A stretch of DNA of 64,000 bases from Helicobacter acinonychis (GTDB taxonomy: Bacteria > Campylobacterota > Campylobacteria > Campylobacterales > Helicobacteraceae). Location: the NCBI RefSeq assembly GCF_900461455.1, contig NZ_UGIA01000001.1:62001-126000 (forward strand), given 5' to 3'. The position numbers and the translations under genes were made by a program. Shown here one piece after another: positions 19,012 through 29,613 of this stretch (its first letter is position 1; the number at the start of each line of letters is the position of its first letter). The notes below the pieces were generated by a model. That model saw nothing but the letters and a program-made list of their open reading frames with translations. It searched no databases and was not told the origin of the DNA.

Positions 19012-20709
19012 ATGATGTTTGCTTCAATATTTTCTTCATTGGGGGTGCGTATTGTGCTGGTCGTGTTAGTTGCACTTTTGGGTTTAGGAGGGTTGTCCAT
19101 TAGTTTGGTAAAGGTTATGCAAAAAGATGTGCTAGAGCAGATCATGGGGCATTTAGAAACCGAGCAATACAGAAAGCGTGAAAAAACGCTCGCTTACATG
19201 ACCAAAATTCTTGAACAAGGCATTCATGAGTATTACAAAAATTTTGATAATGCTACCGCAAGAAAAATGGCACTGGATTATTTTAAACGCATTAATGATG
19301 ATAAAGGCATGATTTATATAGTGGTGGTGGATAAAAATGGGGTGGTATTGTTTGATCCTGTCAATCCCAAAACCATAGGCCAATCAGGGATTAGCTTGCA
19401 AAGCGTTGATGGGGTGTATTATGTTAAGGGCTATTTGGAGGCGGCTAAAAAAGGGGGAGGCTACACTTATTATAAAATGCCCAAGTACGGTGGGGGCGTG
19501 CCGGAGAAAAAATTCGCTTACTCACATTATGATGAAGTGTCTCAAATGGTGATCGCAGCGACTTCTTACTACACTGATATTGACGCCGAGAATAGGGCGA
19601 TTAAAGAAGACATAGAGAAGGCTTTCAATGAAAGCACCGCAAAATTATTCCTTTGGATATTGATAGCAACAATAGCGTTAGCGGTTTTAACGCTGATATA
19701 TGCGAAATTAAAGATCGTGAAACGCATTGATGATCTAGTCCTTAAGATCAACGCTTTTAGCCATGGGGATAAGGATTTGAGAGCCAAAATTGATGTGGAT
19801 GATCGCAACGATGAAATCTCGCAAGTGGGGCATGGAGTCAATTTGTTTGTAGAAAAAGCCCGTTTGATTATAGAAGAGACTAAGGGGATTTCCACTCTCA
19901 ATAAGACTTCAATGGACAAATTAGTCCAAATCACAAAAGAAACCCAAGAGAGCATGAAAAATTCCTCAACCACCTTAAATTCTGTGAAAGATAAAGCCAC
20001 TGATGTGGCTAGCGTGATGAGCGCTTCTATAGAGCAGTCTCAAGGGTTAAGGAAGCGTTTGATTGAAACGCAAGGGCTTGTGAAAGAGAGCAAGGATGCG
20101 ATCGGAGATTTGTTTTATCAAATCATAGAGGCCGCACACACTGAAGAAGAGCTGTCTAATAAAGTGGAACAATTGAGCCGCAACGCTGATGATGTCAAAT
20201 CCATTTTGGATATTATCAATGATATTGCTGATCAAACGAATTTATTAGCCCTAAACGCTGCTATTGAAGCCGCAAGAGCCGGTGAGCATGGCAGAGGCTT
20301 TGCGGTGGTGGCTGATGAAGTTAGGAATTTAGCCGGACGCACTCAAAAGTCTTTAGCGGAAATCAACTCTACTATCATGGTGATTGTCCAAGAAATTAAT
20401 GATGTGAGCTCGCAAATGAATCTCAATTCGCAAAAAATGGAGCGTTTGAGCGATATGAGTAAAAGCGTGCAAGAAACTTATGAAAAAATGAGTGCTAATT
20501 TAAGTTCAGTCGTTTTAGACAGCAATCAAAGCATGGACGATTACGCCAAATCCGGACGCCAAATTGAAGCGATGGTAAGTGATTTTATAAAGGTTGAAAA
20601 AGTGGCTTCTAAAACTTTAGCTGACTATTCAGATATTTTAAAGATCGCTACGCATGTGAGTGAAACAACCAAGAATTTAGACAAACAAGTGAATCTGTTT
20701 AAAACTTAG
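19012..20709 (+). CDS. tlpB: Methyl-accepting chemotaxis receptor TlpB
   Basis: Chemoreceptor whose periplasmic PAS domain binds urea and which mediates acid and AI-2-related responses. The 565 residues match the known length. The order is a membrane helix at about 9-31, a periplasmic PAS domain to about 205 ([11 protein letters not shown], then [15 protein letters not shown]), a second helix at about 210-230, a HAMP domain, and the MCP signalling hairpin ending in NLFKT. AGGAG at 19003-19007 favours the second of two tandem ATGs (19015) slightly. About 95 bases of the signalling tip are nearly identical to tlpA. Expression is likely tuned through the leader G tract. Confidence 0.96.
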   Translation: MMFASIFSSLGVRIVLVVLVALLGLGGLSISLVKVMQKDVLEQIMGHLETEQYRKREKTLAYMTKILEQGIHEYYKNFDNATARKMALDYFKRINDDKGMIYIVVVDKNGVVLFDPVNPKTIGQSGISLQSVDGVYYVKGYLEAAKKGGGYTYYKMPKYGGGVPEKKFAYSHYDEVSQMVIAATSYYTDIDAENRAIKEDIEKAFNESTAKLFLWILIATIALAVLTLIYAKLKIVKRIDDLVLKINAFSHGDKDLRAKIDVDDRNDEISQVGHGVNLFVEKARLIIEETKGISTLNKTSMDKLVQITKETQESMKNSSTTLNSVKDKATDVASVMSASIEQSQGLRKRLIETQGLVKESKDAIGDLFYQIIEAAHTEEELSNKVEQLSRNADDVKSILDIINDIADQTNLLALNAAIEAARAGEHGRGFAVVADEVRNLAGRTQKSLAEINSTIMVIVQEINDVSSQMNLNSQKMERLSDMSKSVQETYEKMSANLSSVVLDSNQSMDDYAKSGRQIEAMVSDFIKVEKVASKTLADYSDILKIATHVSETTKNLDKQVNLFKT

Positions 20710-20739
20710 TTGGGGGGAGTTTATTATAAAAGGGTTTAA

Positions 20740-21510
20740 TTGCTAAAAGTTTCAGTGATCACGGCGTGTTTTAATAGTGAAAAAACCATTGAAGACACCA
20801 TTCTTTCCGTACTTAATCAAACCTATAAAAATATTGAATACATCATTATAGACGGATCTAGCACGGATAGCACTTTAGAAATCATTCAAAAATATAAAGA
20901 CGAAATCGCTTGCGTAGTGAGTGAAAAAGATAAAGGCATTTATGACGCCATGAATAAGGGCATAAGGCGTGCAAGTGGGGATATTATCGCTTTATTGAAT
21001 AGCGATGATTTTTACAAAGATGAGTTTGTTTTAGAAAAAGTGGTGCACGAGTTTGAAAACAAATGCTGCAATAGCGTGTATGCAGATCTGGTTTTTGTCA
21101 AGCCTAATTGTTTAGAAAAAGTGGTGCGCTATTATGAAAGTGGGGAGTTTCACCCTAAAACTTTACTTTATGGCGTCGTGCCAGCACACCCCACGCTCTT
21201 TGTCAAAAAAGAGATCTATGAACGCTATGGGCTATACAAAACCGATTATAAGATTTCAGCGGATTTTGAGATGATTATCCGCTTGTTTGTGGTGCAAAAA
21301 ATAAGCTTTTCTTACTTGAAAGAAGTGTTAGTAATCATGCGCACCGGTGGGGCTAGCACGAAAGGGTTTAAAAGCCTTTTATTAAGGAATAAAGAAAACA
21401 TAAGAGCGTGCAAAGAAAACGGCATTCAAGCGAATGTTTTTTCCATGCTTTTAAAATACCCTAGAAAAGTTATGGGCTTGTTTAAAAGGAAACGACTAAA
21501 GAGAGGTTAG
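20740..21510 (+). CDS. Family 2 glycosyltransferase, cotranscribed with tlpB
   Basis: The 256-residue GT-A glycosyltransferase starts LKVSVITACFNSEKTIEDT and continues ..YKNIEYIIIDGSSTDST. ALLNSDDFY, the DxD-type metal site, lies near residue 88, and SADFEMIIR near residue 165. The 26695 counterpart HP0102 is cotranscribed with tlpB, affects LPS O-chain formation and is therefore also under RepG control. The start is TTG at 20740, 30 bases after tlpB. Its 3' end overlaps the convergent outer membrane protein gene by 29 bases. Confidence 0.88.
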   Translation: MLKVSVITACFNSEKTIEDTILSVLNQTYKNIEYIIIDGSSTDSTLEIIQKYKDEIACVVSEKDKGIYDAMNKGIRRASGDIIALLNSDDFYKDEFVLEKVVHEFENKCCNSVYADLVFVKPNCLEKVVRYYESGEFHPKTLLYGVVPAHPTLFVKKEIYERYGLYKTDYKISADFEMIIRLFVVQKISFSYLKEVLVIMRTGGASTKGFKSLLLRNKENIRACKENGIQANVFSMLLKYPRKVMGLFKRKRLKRG

Positions 21511-22228
21511 CGTTAAATCGTGGTTTGAATTTTTCTTGATGGTTGTTATAAATGTAAGAGACGCTTCTTACTAAAGGCATTTCAATCCCTAATTGCAAGG
21601 ACAAATAGCCGATAAAATCCACGATAAAACCAAAGCGAAAGGGGGCTTGAAAAAAGGTTTTTTTGGTTCTTGGAATGATTGTTGTGATAGCACCTGGTCT
21701 AATCGTATCCACTAATAACACCCCTTGCTCTAAAGCGATACCCAAATAACTCCTAAAACGATAAGGTTTTTTATCTGCAAAAATAAAAGAAAAATCTAAC
21801 CCACCCCCATAATTTTGCACCATTAAAATTTGAGGTTGAGAGAGGGAAACAGAATGAAAATAGTTATAGGCACTAAAGACTCTAAAACCGATCTTAGGGT
21901 GGTTTCTTAAAAAATGCTCTAAGCCGGTAGCGGTGTTAAACCCTATGCTATTAGCTACAAGAGTCAAGCTTTGATTAGAGGTTGAAAAAGTGGCTTGCGA
22001 ATAGTTGTATCCAAAAATGAAAAAGAATTTAAGGCTTTTTTCCAAAGCGCTTTTTAAGATTTGCTGGTTTTTGTCTAAAACTGGCTCGTTAGTGGTTGGT
22101 TTTTTGGGTTTTTTAGGTTCGTCTTTATTTTTAAAGTTTTCCAAGAATTGAGACCAAGTGATTTCGTTAGCTTCTAAAAAGAGTGGGTTCAACGATAAAA
22201 AGAGGCAAACGATAAACAGAATTTTCAA
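21482..22228 (-). CDS. Helicobacter outer membrane beta-barrel protein
   Basis: The 248-residue precursor has a signal peptide (MKILFIVCLFLSLNPLFLEA) and a Lys/Pro-rich linker, then alternating beta strands typical of the HP_OMP family. Examples are FFFIFGYNYSQATFS, IGFRVFSAYNYFHS and RFRSYLGIALEQGVLL, and the chain ends SLVVSF with the terminal Phe expected for BAM recognition. I do not recognise the specific member. The convergent 29-base overlap with the glycosyltransferase gene is unusual and lies near one end of an apparent genome rearrangement. Confidence 0.75.
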   Translation of the reverse strand: MKILFIVCLFLSLNPLFLEANEITWSQFLENFKNKDEPKKPKKPTTNEPVLDKNQQILKSALEKSLKFFFIFGYNYSQATFSTSNQSLTLVANSIGFNTATGLEHFLRNHPKIGFRVFSAYNYFHSVSLSQPQILMVQNYGGGLDFSFIFADKKPYRFRSYLGIALEQGVLLVDTIRPGAITTIIPRTKKTFFQAPFRFGFIVDFIGYLSLQLGIEMPLVRSVSYIYNNHQEKFKPRFNANLSLVVSF

Positions 22229-22333
22229 ACACAGCCTTAAATTTTTACGGCTATTGTGCCTAATGATCTTAAATTGACTTTAAATTGCAAGAGTTTTGAC
22301 CGCTTTATTTTAGGGTAAAACTTTTTAGGGGAT

Positions 22334-22352
22334 ATGGGGTATTTTACCCCAT
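22334..22352. terminator. Hairpin terminator after ppsA
   Basis: An 8-bp perfect stem ATGGGGTA / TACCCCAT with a 3-base loop, 32 bases beyond the ppsA stop. A/T runs flank it on the minus strand. Confidence 0.65.
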
Positions 22353-22383
22353 AAAATCATTTTAAGTTGGTGGGCGTTTGGAA

Positions 22384-24804
22384 TTATCTTTTTAACTCTT
22401 TTTCTAACTTGGCTATGGCGTTCCAAGTGGGGATCACGCTATCAGGGTTTAAAGAAATGGAAGTGATGCCCTCTTTGACTAAAAACTCTGCCACTTCAAG
22501 GTAATCGCTTGGGGCTTGCCCGCAAATCCCGCAATATTTGTTGTGCCTTTTACAAGCTTCAATCGCTTTTTTAAACATTATTAGCATCGCTTCATTCCTT
22601 TCATCAAAGACATGGCTGACTAATTCGCTGTCTCTATCCACGCCTAGGGTGAGTTGGGTTAAATCGTTTGAGCCAATAGAAAAGCCATCAAACAAGCTTA
22701 AGAAATCATCAGCCAAAATAACATTGACCGGTAATTCACACATGATATAAATTTCAAGCCCATTTTTACCGGATTCTAAATTGTTTTTTCTTAAGATTTC
22801 TAAGACTTTTTTACCCTCTTCAATGGTGCGCAAAAAAGGGATCATCACTTTCATGTTGGTTAAGCCCATTTCTTCTCTCACTAACGCTAAAGCTTCACAC
22901 TCCCACGAAAACGCTTCGTTATAGCTTTCTGAATAATACCGACTAGCCCCCCTATAGCCAAGCATGGGGTTTTCTTCATTGGGTTCATAGCTAGAGCCGC
23001 CAAGCATTCGCATGTATTCATTGGATTTGAAATCGCTAGTCCTTACAATGACAGGTTTAGGATAAAACGCTGCACTTATCATGCCAATGCCTTCAGCGAT
23101 TTTTTTCACAAAAAAATCTTTAGGGTTAGTATAGCCTGCCATAAGGTTTTCAATTTCATTTTTTTCTTTCACGCTTTTTTTGTGGTGCAGATCCACTAAA
23201 GCTAAAGGGTGGGCTTTGATTTGATTTAGAATAATCATTTCCATTCTAGCCAACCCCACGCCGTGATTAGGGAGTTGAGAAAATCCAAAGGCCTTTTCAG
23301 GGTTTCCAATATTAATATAAATCTTTGTTTGGGTTTCTTGCATGTTGGAAAGCTCCACCCTTTCAATCTCATGCTCATAAATGCCCGCATACACATAACC
23401 TTCTTCACCCTCAGCGCAAGAAACCGTGATTTCCATGCCGGTATAAAGGCTATCAGTCGCTCCGCTCACGCCAACAATCGCTGGCACGCCAATTTCTCTA
23501 GCCACAATAGCGGCATGGCAAGTGCGCCCCCCACGATTGGTGATAACCGCGCTTGCTTTTTTCATGCAAGGCTCCCAATCTGGGTCGGTATTATCCGTAA
23601 CTAAAATTTCGCCCTCTTTAAAAGAATTCATGTGTTCCAAGTCATTGATGATGCGCACTTTTCCTGAGCCAATTTTACTGCCAATCGCTCTGCCTTGTAA
23701 GATAATCTCTTTTTTTTCGTTAGGGTTTTTGAATTTGAATTTTTCAAAGACTTGACTTTCTTCTTTACTTTTTTGGCTTTGAACGGTTTCTGGGCGTGCT
23801 TGAACGATAAAGATTTCCCCACTATCGCCATCTTTAGCCCATTCTATATCCATGGGGCGGTATTGTTTGGCTTCTTTAGAGTAATGTTTTTCAATTTCAA
23901 TGGCGTATTTGGCTAAAATCAGCACATCTTCATCGCTCAATGAAAAGGATTGCCATTCTTTTTTGGTGGTTTTAATGTTTCTAGTGGGGTGTTCGCTACC
24001 TCTTGGGGCATAGACCATTTTTTGCGTTTTATTGCCGAGCTGTCGTTTGATAATAGGGCGTTTGTTTTGCTCTAAAGTGGGCTTAAACACATAAAATTCA
24101 TCAGGGTTTATCGTGCCACCCACCACATTTTCGCCTAACCCCCAAGCTGAAGTGATAAACACCGCATCTTTAAAGCCGGTTTCAGTGTCAATAGAAAACA
24201 TCACTCCCGCGCTGCCTTTATCCGCTCGCACCATTTTTTGCACCCCCACACTCAGCGCGACTTTTAAATGATTAAACCCACGACTCGCCCTATAACTAAT
24301 CGCTCTATCCGTAAAAAGCGACGCCAAACAAGACTTGATATAATGGATCAACTCTGTTTTACCCTTAATGTTTAAATAAGTGTCTTGCTGCCCAGCAAAA
24401 GAAGCGTCCGGTAAATCTTCGGCGGTAGCGGAACTTCTTACAGCTACATCGGCTTCTTTCATGTTGTATTGTTGGCTTAAAATTTCATAAGCTTGAAAAA
24501 TCTCATCCCTTAAATCGCTTGGAAAAGGCGTGCCAAAAATAAGCTCTCTGATTTGTTTGGATCGGATTTTTAGCACATCAATTTCAGTGGCATCAACATT
24601 TTCTAAAAGCTCTATGATTTTTTGCTTAGCCCCACCTTGCTCTAAAAGATACCAATACGCTTCGCTCGTGATCGCAAAACCATCAGGCACTTTAATGCCA
24701 ATAGGCACTAATTCTTGAAACATCTCGCCAATGCTAGCGTTCTTGCCCCCAACTAGATTCACATCTTTATTGTTCAACTCTTTGAAAAACTTGATATATC
24801 GCAC
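22384..24804 (-). CDS. ppsA: Phosphoenolpyruvate synthase
   Basis: Makes PEP from pyruvate, ATP and water for gluconeogenesis. The 806 residues have the full order: an N-terminal ATP-grasp region ([32 protein letters not shown]), the swivelling phospho-His domain with the catalytic His in [16 protein letters not shown], and a C-terminal PEP/pyruvate barrel with GIGRP-like and [11 protein letters not shown] segments, the latter holding the catalytic Cys. It is monocistronic, with its promoter in 24805-24940, a gap that otherwise shows nothing. Confidence 0.95.
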   Translation of the reverse strand: MRYIKFFKELNNKDVNLVGGKNASIGEMFQELVPIGIKVPDGFAITSEAYWYLLEQGGAKQKIIELLENVDATEIDVLKIRSKQIRELIFGTPFPSDLRDEIFQAYEILSQQYNMKEADVAVRSSATAEDLPDASFAGQQDTYLNIKGKTELIHYIKSCLASLFTDRAISYRASRGFNHLKVALSVGVQKMVRADKGSAGVMFSIDTETGFKDAVFITSAWGLGENVVGGTINPDEFYVFKPTLEQNKRPIIKRQLGNKTQKMVYAPRGSEHPTRNIKTTKKEWQSFSLSDEDVLILAKYAIEIEKHYSKEAKQYRPMDIEWAKDGDSGEIFIVQARPETVQSQKSKEESQVFEKFKFKNPNEKKEIILQGRAIGSKIGSGKVRIINDLEHMNSFKEGEILVTDNTDPDWEPCMKKASAVITNRGGRTCHAAIVAREIGVPAIVGVSGATDSLYTGMEITVSCAEGEEGYVYAGIYEHEIERVELSNMQETQTKIYINIGNPEKAFGFSQLPNHGVGLARMEMIILNQIKAHPLALVDLHHKKSVKEKNEIENLMAGYTNPKDFFVKKIAEGIGMISAAFYPKPVIVRTSDFKSNEYMRMLGGSSYEPNEENPMLGYRGASRYYSESYNEAFSWECEALALVREEMGLTNMKVMIPFLRTIEEGKKVLEILRKNNLESGKNGLEIYIMCELPVNVILADDFLSLFDGFSIGSNDLTQLTLGVDRDSELVSHVFDERNEAMLIMFKKAIEACKRHNKYCGICGQAPSDYLEVAEFLVKEGITSISLNPDSVIPTWNAIAKLEKELKR

Positions 24805-24943
24805 AAAACTCCCTTAAAATTACCATTAAGTCTCTTAAAATAAAAACCTGATAATGATAGCATGATAGAGCTTTAGTTTTAGCTAGTTTGTGTGTTAAGC
24901 TTTTTAAACGGGGTGAGCGTTTTATTGGTTTATGATTTTATTG

Positions 24944-24949
24944 TATAAT
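24944..24949 (+). promoter_or_regulatory. -10 box of the lipoprotein-thrS transcript
   Basis: A perfect TATAAT preceded by TTG. A start near 24956 gives a leader of about 25 bases before the TTG of the small lipoprotein gene. Confidence 0.65.
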
Positions 24950-24980
24950 GAGCGGTATTTTTGAATAGAAAGGGGCGATT

Positions 24981-25121
24981 TTGTATAGGCAGTGGTTACA
25001 GTGGTTATTCAATGCACTTTGTGTAGTGTTTTTGCAAGCATGCTTGCAGCCTATGAGCGACCCTAAAGCTGAGAAAGTGGATGCACAAGTGCAATGCGGG
25101 TTTGGCTCAAAAGATTGCTAA
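24981..25121 (+). CDS. Small lipoprotein of 46 residues
   Basis: The TTG start at 24981 has AGGGG 5 bases upstream and a TATAAT promoter. The peptide begins MYRQWLQWLFNALCVVFLQA and is followed directly by Cys-21, giving the lipobox LQAC. The mature 26-residue chain includes LQPMSDPKAEKVDAQVQCGF and ends GSKDC, so it has two further Cys that could form a disulfide. It would be a tiny membrane-anchored lipoprotein of unknown role. It precedes thrS by 44 bases on the same strand and is probably the first gene of that operon. Confidence 0.7.
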   Translation: MYRQWLQWLFNALCVVFLQACLQPMSDPKAEKVDAQVQCGFGSKDC

Positions 25122-25165
25122 AAGCATCAAAAAAGTATTAAGAAAGGAAACATAAGTTTTAAAGA

Positions 25166-27004
25166 ATGAGTGCGGAATTGATTGCCGTTTATAAAGACGA
25201 GCAAATAATAGATTTGGAGAGCGCGAAAGTTTTAGGACTAAGCGATGGGGTTAAGGCGTTAAAAGGGAGCGAGCCGATATATTTTGATGATTCGCCTTTG
25301 GCTTTAGAAGTGATCAGGCATTCATGTGCACACTTGCTTGCACAAAGCTTGAAAGCCCTTTATCCGGACGCGAAATTTTTTGTAGGCCCTGTGGTGGAAG
25401 AAGGCTTTTATTATGATTTCAAAACCGCTTCAAAAATCAGCGAAGAAGATTTGCCTAAAATTGAAGCGAAAATGAAAGAGTTTGCAAAATCAAAGCTCGC
25501 TATCACTAAAGAAGTTTTAACCAAAGAGCAAGCCTTGGAGCGTTTTAAGGGCGATGAATTAAAGCATGCGGTCATGAGTAAAATCAGTGGCGATGCATTT
25601 GGCGTGTATCAACAAGGCGGGTTTGAAGATTTGTGTAAGGGACCGCACCTCCCAAACACTCGCTTTTTAAACCATTTCAAGCTCACTAAATTAGCTGGGG
25701 CTTATTTGGGTGGCGATGAAAAAAATGAAATGCTTATTAGGATTTATGGCATCGCTTTTGCCACTAAAGAGGGCTTAAAAGACTATCTTTTTCAAATAGA
25801 AGAAGCAAAAAAACGAGATCACAGAAAGCTAGGCGTGGAGCTAGGGCTTTTTAGCTTTGATGATGAAATAGGGGCGGGCTTGCCTTTGTGGTTGCCTAAA
25901 GGGGCAAGGCTTAGGAAACGCATAGAGGATTTATTGAGTAAGGCGTTACTTTTAAGAGGCTATGAGCCGGTCAAAGGCCCTGAGATCTTAAAAAGCGATG
26001 TGTGGAAAATCAGCGGGCATTATGACAATTACAAAGAAAACATGTATTTCACCACGATTGATGAGCAAGAATACGGCATAAAGCCTATGAATTGCGTGGG
26101 GCATATTAAAGTCTATCAAAGTGCTTTACACAGTTATAGAGACTTGCCTTTAAGGTTTTATGAATACGGCGTGGTGCATCGGCATGAAAAAAGCGGCGTG
26201 TTGCATGGGCTTTTAAGGGTTAGGGAATTTACCCAAGATGATGCACATATTTTTTGCTCTTTTGAACAGATTCAAAGCGAAGTGAGCGCGATTTTAGATT
26301 TTACGCATAAGATCATGAAAGCGTTTGATTTTAGCTATGAAATGGAGCTTTCCACAAGGCCAGCTAAATCCATAGGCGATGATAAAGTCTGGGAAAAGGC
26401 CACCAACGCTTTAAAAGAAGCCTTGAAAGAGCATCACATTAATTATAAGATTGATGAAGGGGGAGGGGCTTTTTATGGGCCTAAGATTGATATTAAAATC
26501 ACCGACGCTTTGAAGCGCAAATGGCAGTGCGGCACGATCCAAGTGGATATGAATTTGCCTGAACGCTTCAAACTCGCTTTTACGAATGAGCATAATAACG
26601 CTGAACAGCCTGTGATGATCCACAGAGCGATTTTAGGCTCGTTTGAAAGGTTTATTGCGATTTTAAGCGAACATTTTTGGGGGAATTTCCCTTTCTTTGT
26701 CGCACCCACTCAAATCGTTCTCATTCCTATTAATGAAGAGCATCATGTTTTTGCTTTGAAATTAAAAGAAGAACTAAAAAAGCGCGATATTTTTGTAGAA
26801 GTGCTGGATAAAAATGACAGCTTGAATAAAAAAGTGCGTTTAGCCGAAAAACAAAAAATCCCTATGATTCTAGTTTTAGGGAATGAGGAAATGGAGACAG
26901 AAATCTTATCCATTAGAGACAGAGAAAAACAAGCTCAATATAAAATGCCCTTAAAGGAGTTTTTAAACATGGTTGAATCTAAAATGCAAGAGGTTAGTTT
27001 TTGA
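25166..27004 (+). CDS. thrS: Threonyl-tRNA synthetase
   Basis: Class II synthetase of 612 residues. It has an N-terminal TGS-like segment (shorter than in E. coli), the editing domain with HSCAHLLAQ, and the catalytic core with [15 protein letters not shown] and [20 protein letters not shown]. The anticodon-binding domain near the end begins [10 protein letters not shown]. The usual PMNCP reads PMNCV here. The stop overlaps the infC TTG start (TTGA), a tight coupling with initiation factor 3. Confidence 0.96.
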   Translation: MSAELIAVYKDEQIIDLESAKVLGLSDGVKALKGSEPIYFDDSPLALEVIRHSCAHLLAQSLKALYPDAKFFVGPVVEEGFYYDFKTASKISEEDLPKIEAKMKEFAKSKLAITKEVLTKEQALERFKGDELKHAVMSKISGDAFGVYQQGGFEDLCKGPHLPNTRFLNHFKLTKLAGAYLGGDEKNEMLIRIYGIAFATKEGLKDYLFQIEEAKKRDHRKLGVELGLFSFDDEIGAGLPLWLPKGARLRKRIEDLLSKALLLRGYEPVKGPEILKSDVWKISGHYDNYKENMYFTTIDEQEYGIKPMNCVGHIKVYQSALHSYRDLPLRFYEYGVVHRHEKSGVLHGLLRVREFTQDDAHIFCSFEQIQSEVSAILDFTHKIMKAFDFSYEMELSTRPAKSIGDDKVWEKATNALKEALKEHHINYKIDEGGGAFYGPKIDIKITDALKRKWQCGTIQVDMNLPERFKLAFTNEHNNAEQPVMIHRAILGSFERFIAILSEHFWGNFPFFVAPTQIVLIPINEEHHVFALKLKEELKKRDIFVEVLDKNDSLNKKVRLAEKQKIPMILVLGNEEMETEILSIRDREKQAQYKMPLKEFLNMVESKMQEVSF

Positions 27005-27612
27005 GTAGAAACGAAGTGTTGTTAAATGGAGACATTAATTTTAAAGAAGTGCGTTGCGTGGGTGATAATGGCGAAGTGTATGGGATCATTTCTTCTAGAG
27101 AAGCCCTAAATATCGCTCAAAATTTGGGCTTGGATTTAGTTTTGATTTCAGCGAGTGCAAAACCCCCTGTGTGTAAGGTGATGGATTACAATAAATTCCG
27201 CTACCAAAATGAAAAGAAAATCAAGGAAGCTAAGAAAAAGCAAAAGCAAATTGAAATCAAAGAGATCAAGCTTTCCACTCAAATCGCGCAAAATGATATT
27301 AACTATAAAGTCAAGCATGCGAGAGAATTTATTGAAGCGAATAAACATGTCAAATTCAAAGTGGTTTTAAGGGGTAGGGAGAGCCAAAACTCAAGAGCTG
27401 GGTTGGATGTGCTTTTTAGAGTCCAAGCCATGATGGAAGATTTGGCTAACCCTGAAAAAGAGCCAAAAACGGAAGGTCGTTTTGTTTCTTGGATGTTTGT
27501 GCCTAAAGCTAAAGAAGCCTCTAAAAACGAAAAGAAAACTAAAGAAAATAATCCGCCTTTTAATAATATTAACCTTATGAAAGGAGAAAATCATGCCAAA
27601 AATGAAGACTAA
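27001..27612 (+). CDS. infC: Translation initiation factor IF-3
   Basis: Binds the 30S subunit and proofreads initiator tRNA. The 203 residues include the N domain ([37 protein letters not shown]) and the C domain ([30 protein letters not shown]). An extra Lys/Asn-rich C-terminal tail of about 30 residues overlaps the rpmI start. The start is TTG, overlapping the thrS stop; rare initiation codons are a known autoregulatory feature of infC. The 20-base overlap with rpmI is unusual. Confidence 0.96.
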   Translation: MSRNEVLLNGDINFKEVRCVGDNGEVYGIISSREALNIAQNLGLDLVLISASAKPPVCKVMDYNKFRYQNEKKIKEAKKKQKQIEIKEIKLSTQIAQNDINYKVKHAREFIEANKHVKFKVVLRGRESQNSRAGLDVLFRVQAMMEDLANPEKEPKTEGRFVSWMFVPKAKEASKNEKKTKENNPPFNNINLMKGENHAKNED

Positions 27613-27787
27613 TCGCGGTGCGTCCAAGCGTTTCAAAGTCAAAAAAAATTTGATCAAACGCGGTAGCGCTTTTAAAAGCCATATTTTGACTAAAAAAAGC
27701 CCTAAGCGTAAAGCTAGTTTGAATGCGCCAAAACATGTCCATCAAGCTAATACACATTCTGTCATGTCGTTGCTTTGCAAGGCTTAA
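27593..27787 (+). CDS. rpmI: Ribosomal protein bL35
   Basis: The 64-residue very basic protein with [18 protein letters not shown] is canonical L35. AAAGGAGAAAATC supplies the Shine-Dalgarno inside the infC tail. The 91-base gap to rplT contains a small hairpin (CCCTT / AAGGG, 27813-27826) and the rplT ribosome site. Confidence 0.97.
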   Translation: MPKMKTNRGASKRFKVKKNLIKRGSAFKSHILTKKSPKRKASLNAPKHVHQANTHSVMSLLCKA

Positions 27788-27878
27788 GAATTGTTAGTTA
27801 GTGGATTTAAGCCCCTTATTTAAGGGAAAGTCGTTTAAAAAACGCACCTAAAAATATTTTAAAAAGAAAGGTAAAGAA

Positions 27879-28229
27879 ATGAGAGTTAAAACAGGTGTTG
27901 TGCGCAGAAGACGCCATAAAAAAGTCTTAAAACTCGCTAGAGGGTTTTATAGTGGCAGAAGAAAGCATTTTAGAAAGGCTAAAGAACAGCTTGAAAGGAG
28001 CATGTATTACGCCTTTAGAGACCGCAAACAAAAGAAAAGAGAGTTTAGGAGTTTGTGGGTGGTAAGGATCAATGCGGCTTGCAGAATGCATGATACAAGT
28101 TATTCACGCTTCATGCATGCCTTAAAAGTGGCTAACATTGAGTTAGATCGCAAGATTCTAGCAGACATGGCCATGAATGACATGCAAGCCTTTAAAAGTG
28201 TGTTAGAGGGCGTGAAAGAGCATCTCTAA
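27879..28229 (+). CDS. rplT: Ribosomal protein bL20
   Basis: The 116-residue 23S rRNA-binding assembly protein starts [20 protein letters not shown] and contains [33 protein letters not shown] precedes the ATG. It is the last gene of thrS-infC-rpmI-rplT and is followed by a terminator. Confidence 0.97.
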   Translation: MRVKTGVVRRRRHKKVLKLARGFYSGRRKHFRKAKEQLERSMYYAFRDRKQKKREFRSLWVVRINAACRMHDTSYSRFMHALKVANIELDRKILADMAMNDMQAFKSVLEGVKEHL

Positions 28230-28262
28230 TCTATTTAGTTTTATCAAAAAAGCGAGAGGGGA

Positions 28263-28294
28263 TTTAGGGATTTTTGTTAAAAAAAATTCCTAAA
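28263..28294 (+). terminator. Terminator after rplT
   Basis: A long AT-rich inverted repeat (TTTAGG plus ATTTTT pairing with AAAAAT plus CCTAAA, with one G-T pair), 33 bases after the rplT stop. Confidence 0.6.
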
Positions 28295-28411
28295 ATGGAT
28301 TTTTACTCCAAATTGTTTTTATTCAATCGCTATTTTAATCAAAAAGCAAGTAATTTTATAGTAGAATGTAGCATTTAAAACTCAGATGAGAAAAGTAGAA
28401 GGAAGGAATAC

Positions 28412-29272
28412 ATGAAAAAATCTGTTATAGCGAGTGCTGTCTCTCTAGTAATGACAAGTTTATTGTCAGCAGAGGCTCCCAAGCAAGAAAGCACTATCAA
28501 GACAAGCCCCATCAAAAAGGGCGAAAGGAATGCCGCTTTTATAGGGATTGACTATCAGTTAGGTATGCTTAGCACGACCGCTCAAAACTGTTCCAATGGC
28601 AATTGCAATGGCAGTCAAAGTGGGGGTTATGGCTCTAACACGCCTAACATGCCTACAGCAAGCAATCCAACAGGAGGGCTTACCCATGGTGCTTTGGGGA
28701 CTCGTGGGTATAAGGGCTTGAGTAACCAACAATACCCCATCAATGGTTTTGGTTTTATTGTAGGGTATAAGCATTTTTTGAAAAAGTCTCCGCAATTTGG
28801 ATTCCGTTATTATGGGTTCTTTGATTTTGCAAGCTCTTATTATAGATATAATACTTTTAATAATTATGGCATGCAAGACGCTCGCAAGGGTGCTCAAAAC
28901 TTCATGTTTGGCTATGGTGCGGGCACAGATGTGTTGTTTAACCCAGCTATTTTCAATCGTGAGAAATTGCATTTTGGGTTTTTCTTTGGCGTTGCGATTG
29001 GGGGCACTTCTTGGGGACCCACTAACTACTATTTTAAGGATTTGGCGAACCAATATAGAGGGAGTTTCCACCCTTCAAATTTCCAAGTCTTAGTGAATGG
29101 AGGGATCCGTTTAGGCACTAAACACCAAGGTTTTGAAATTGGCTTGAAAATCCAAACCATTCGTAACAATTACTACACCGCTAGTGCGGACAATGTGCCT
29201 GAAGGGACGACTTATAAATTCACTTTCCACCGCCCCTACGCTTTCTATTGGCGCTACATTGTAAGCTTTTAA
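28412..29272 (+). CDS. horB: Outer membrane protein of the Hor family, HorB-like adhesin
   Basis: The 286-residue beta-barrel precursor has the signal peptide MKKSVIASAVSLVMTSLLSA and a Gly/Asn/Ser-rich loop containing a Cys pair (QNCSNGNCNG). A transmembrane C-terminal half follows, with FGFRYYGFFDFASSYY and FGFFFGVAIGG, ending YWRYIVSF with terminal Phe. The family matches HP0127/HorB, reported as a gastric epithelial adhesin. GAAGGAATAC gives the Shine-Dalgarno. It stands alone after the ribosomal operon. Confidence 0.88.
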   Translation: MKKSVIASAVSLVMTSLLSAEAPKQESTIKTSPIKKGERNAAFIGIDYQLGMLSTTAQNCSNGNCNGSQSGGYGSNTPNMPTASNPTGGLTHGALGTRGYKGLSNQQYPINGFGFIVGYKHFLKKSPQFGFRYYGFFDFASSYYRYNTFNNYGMQDARKGAQNFMFGYGAGTDVLFNPAIFNREKLHFGFFFGVAIGGTSWGPTNYYFKDLANQYRGSFHPSNFQVLVNGGIRLGTKHQGFEIGLKIQTIRNNYYTASADNVPEGTTYKFTFHRPYAFYWRYIVSF

Positions 29273-29359
29273 AACGCTTTTTAGTGGGGGAGTTAAAAAA
29301 GGTTTTTTATAGTCTTTTATAACTTTCTCGCATCAAAATCTTTTTCTTAAAATCCGCAA

Positions 29360-29403
29360 AACCGCTCAAGTAAAAAACTTGAAACGCGTATTTATAAGCG
29401 GTT
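29360..29403. other. Structured intergenic element (nested inverted repeats)
   Basis: The outer arms AACCGC / GCGGTT enclose an inner hairpin TCAAGT-AAAAA-ACTTGA directly against the 5' arm, leaving a 15-base bulge on the 3' side. It lies in the 341-base gap between horB and the next gene, which has no ORF I can support. A second hairpin, GCTTGAT-TTTC-ATCAAGC, follows at 29446-29463. Confidence 0.4.
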
Positions 29404-29445
29404 GTCATCATTAAAAAATAGCAAAGATATTTTGCAATTAAAAAA

Positions 29446-29463
29446 GCTTGATTTTCATCAAGC
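29446..29463. terminator. Hairpin of uncertain role between horB and the DUF1104 gene
   Basis: A 7-bp stem GCTTGAT / ATCAAGC with loop TTTC, not followed by a T-run. It could be a weak horB terminator. Confidence 0.35.
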
Positions 29464-29571
29464 GATAGTTTCTACCTCATTTTTTTAAAAAGTTAAAGAG
29501 TATTAATAAATAAAACTTATTGATATTGCATAAAAATAAAAACTATAAGTTATTTTTAATGGATTAGATGG

Positions 29572-29577
29572 TAAAAT
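29572..29577 (+). promoter_or_regulatory. -10 box of the DUF1104 gene
   Basis: TAAAAT preceded by TGG (extended -10 style), about 37 bases before the chosen ATG. Confidence 0.45.
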
Positions 29578-29613
29578 CCTAGCCGTTTCATTATTTTGAA
29601 ATGGGAGTATTTG

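Noticed and set aside
28559-29093. Long open frames on the minus strand and in a second plus frame over horB
   Set aside because: Shadows of the clear outer membrane protein frame; no ribosome sites, and the translation looks like reversed barrel strands.
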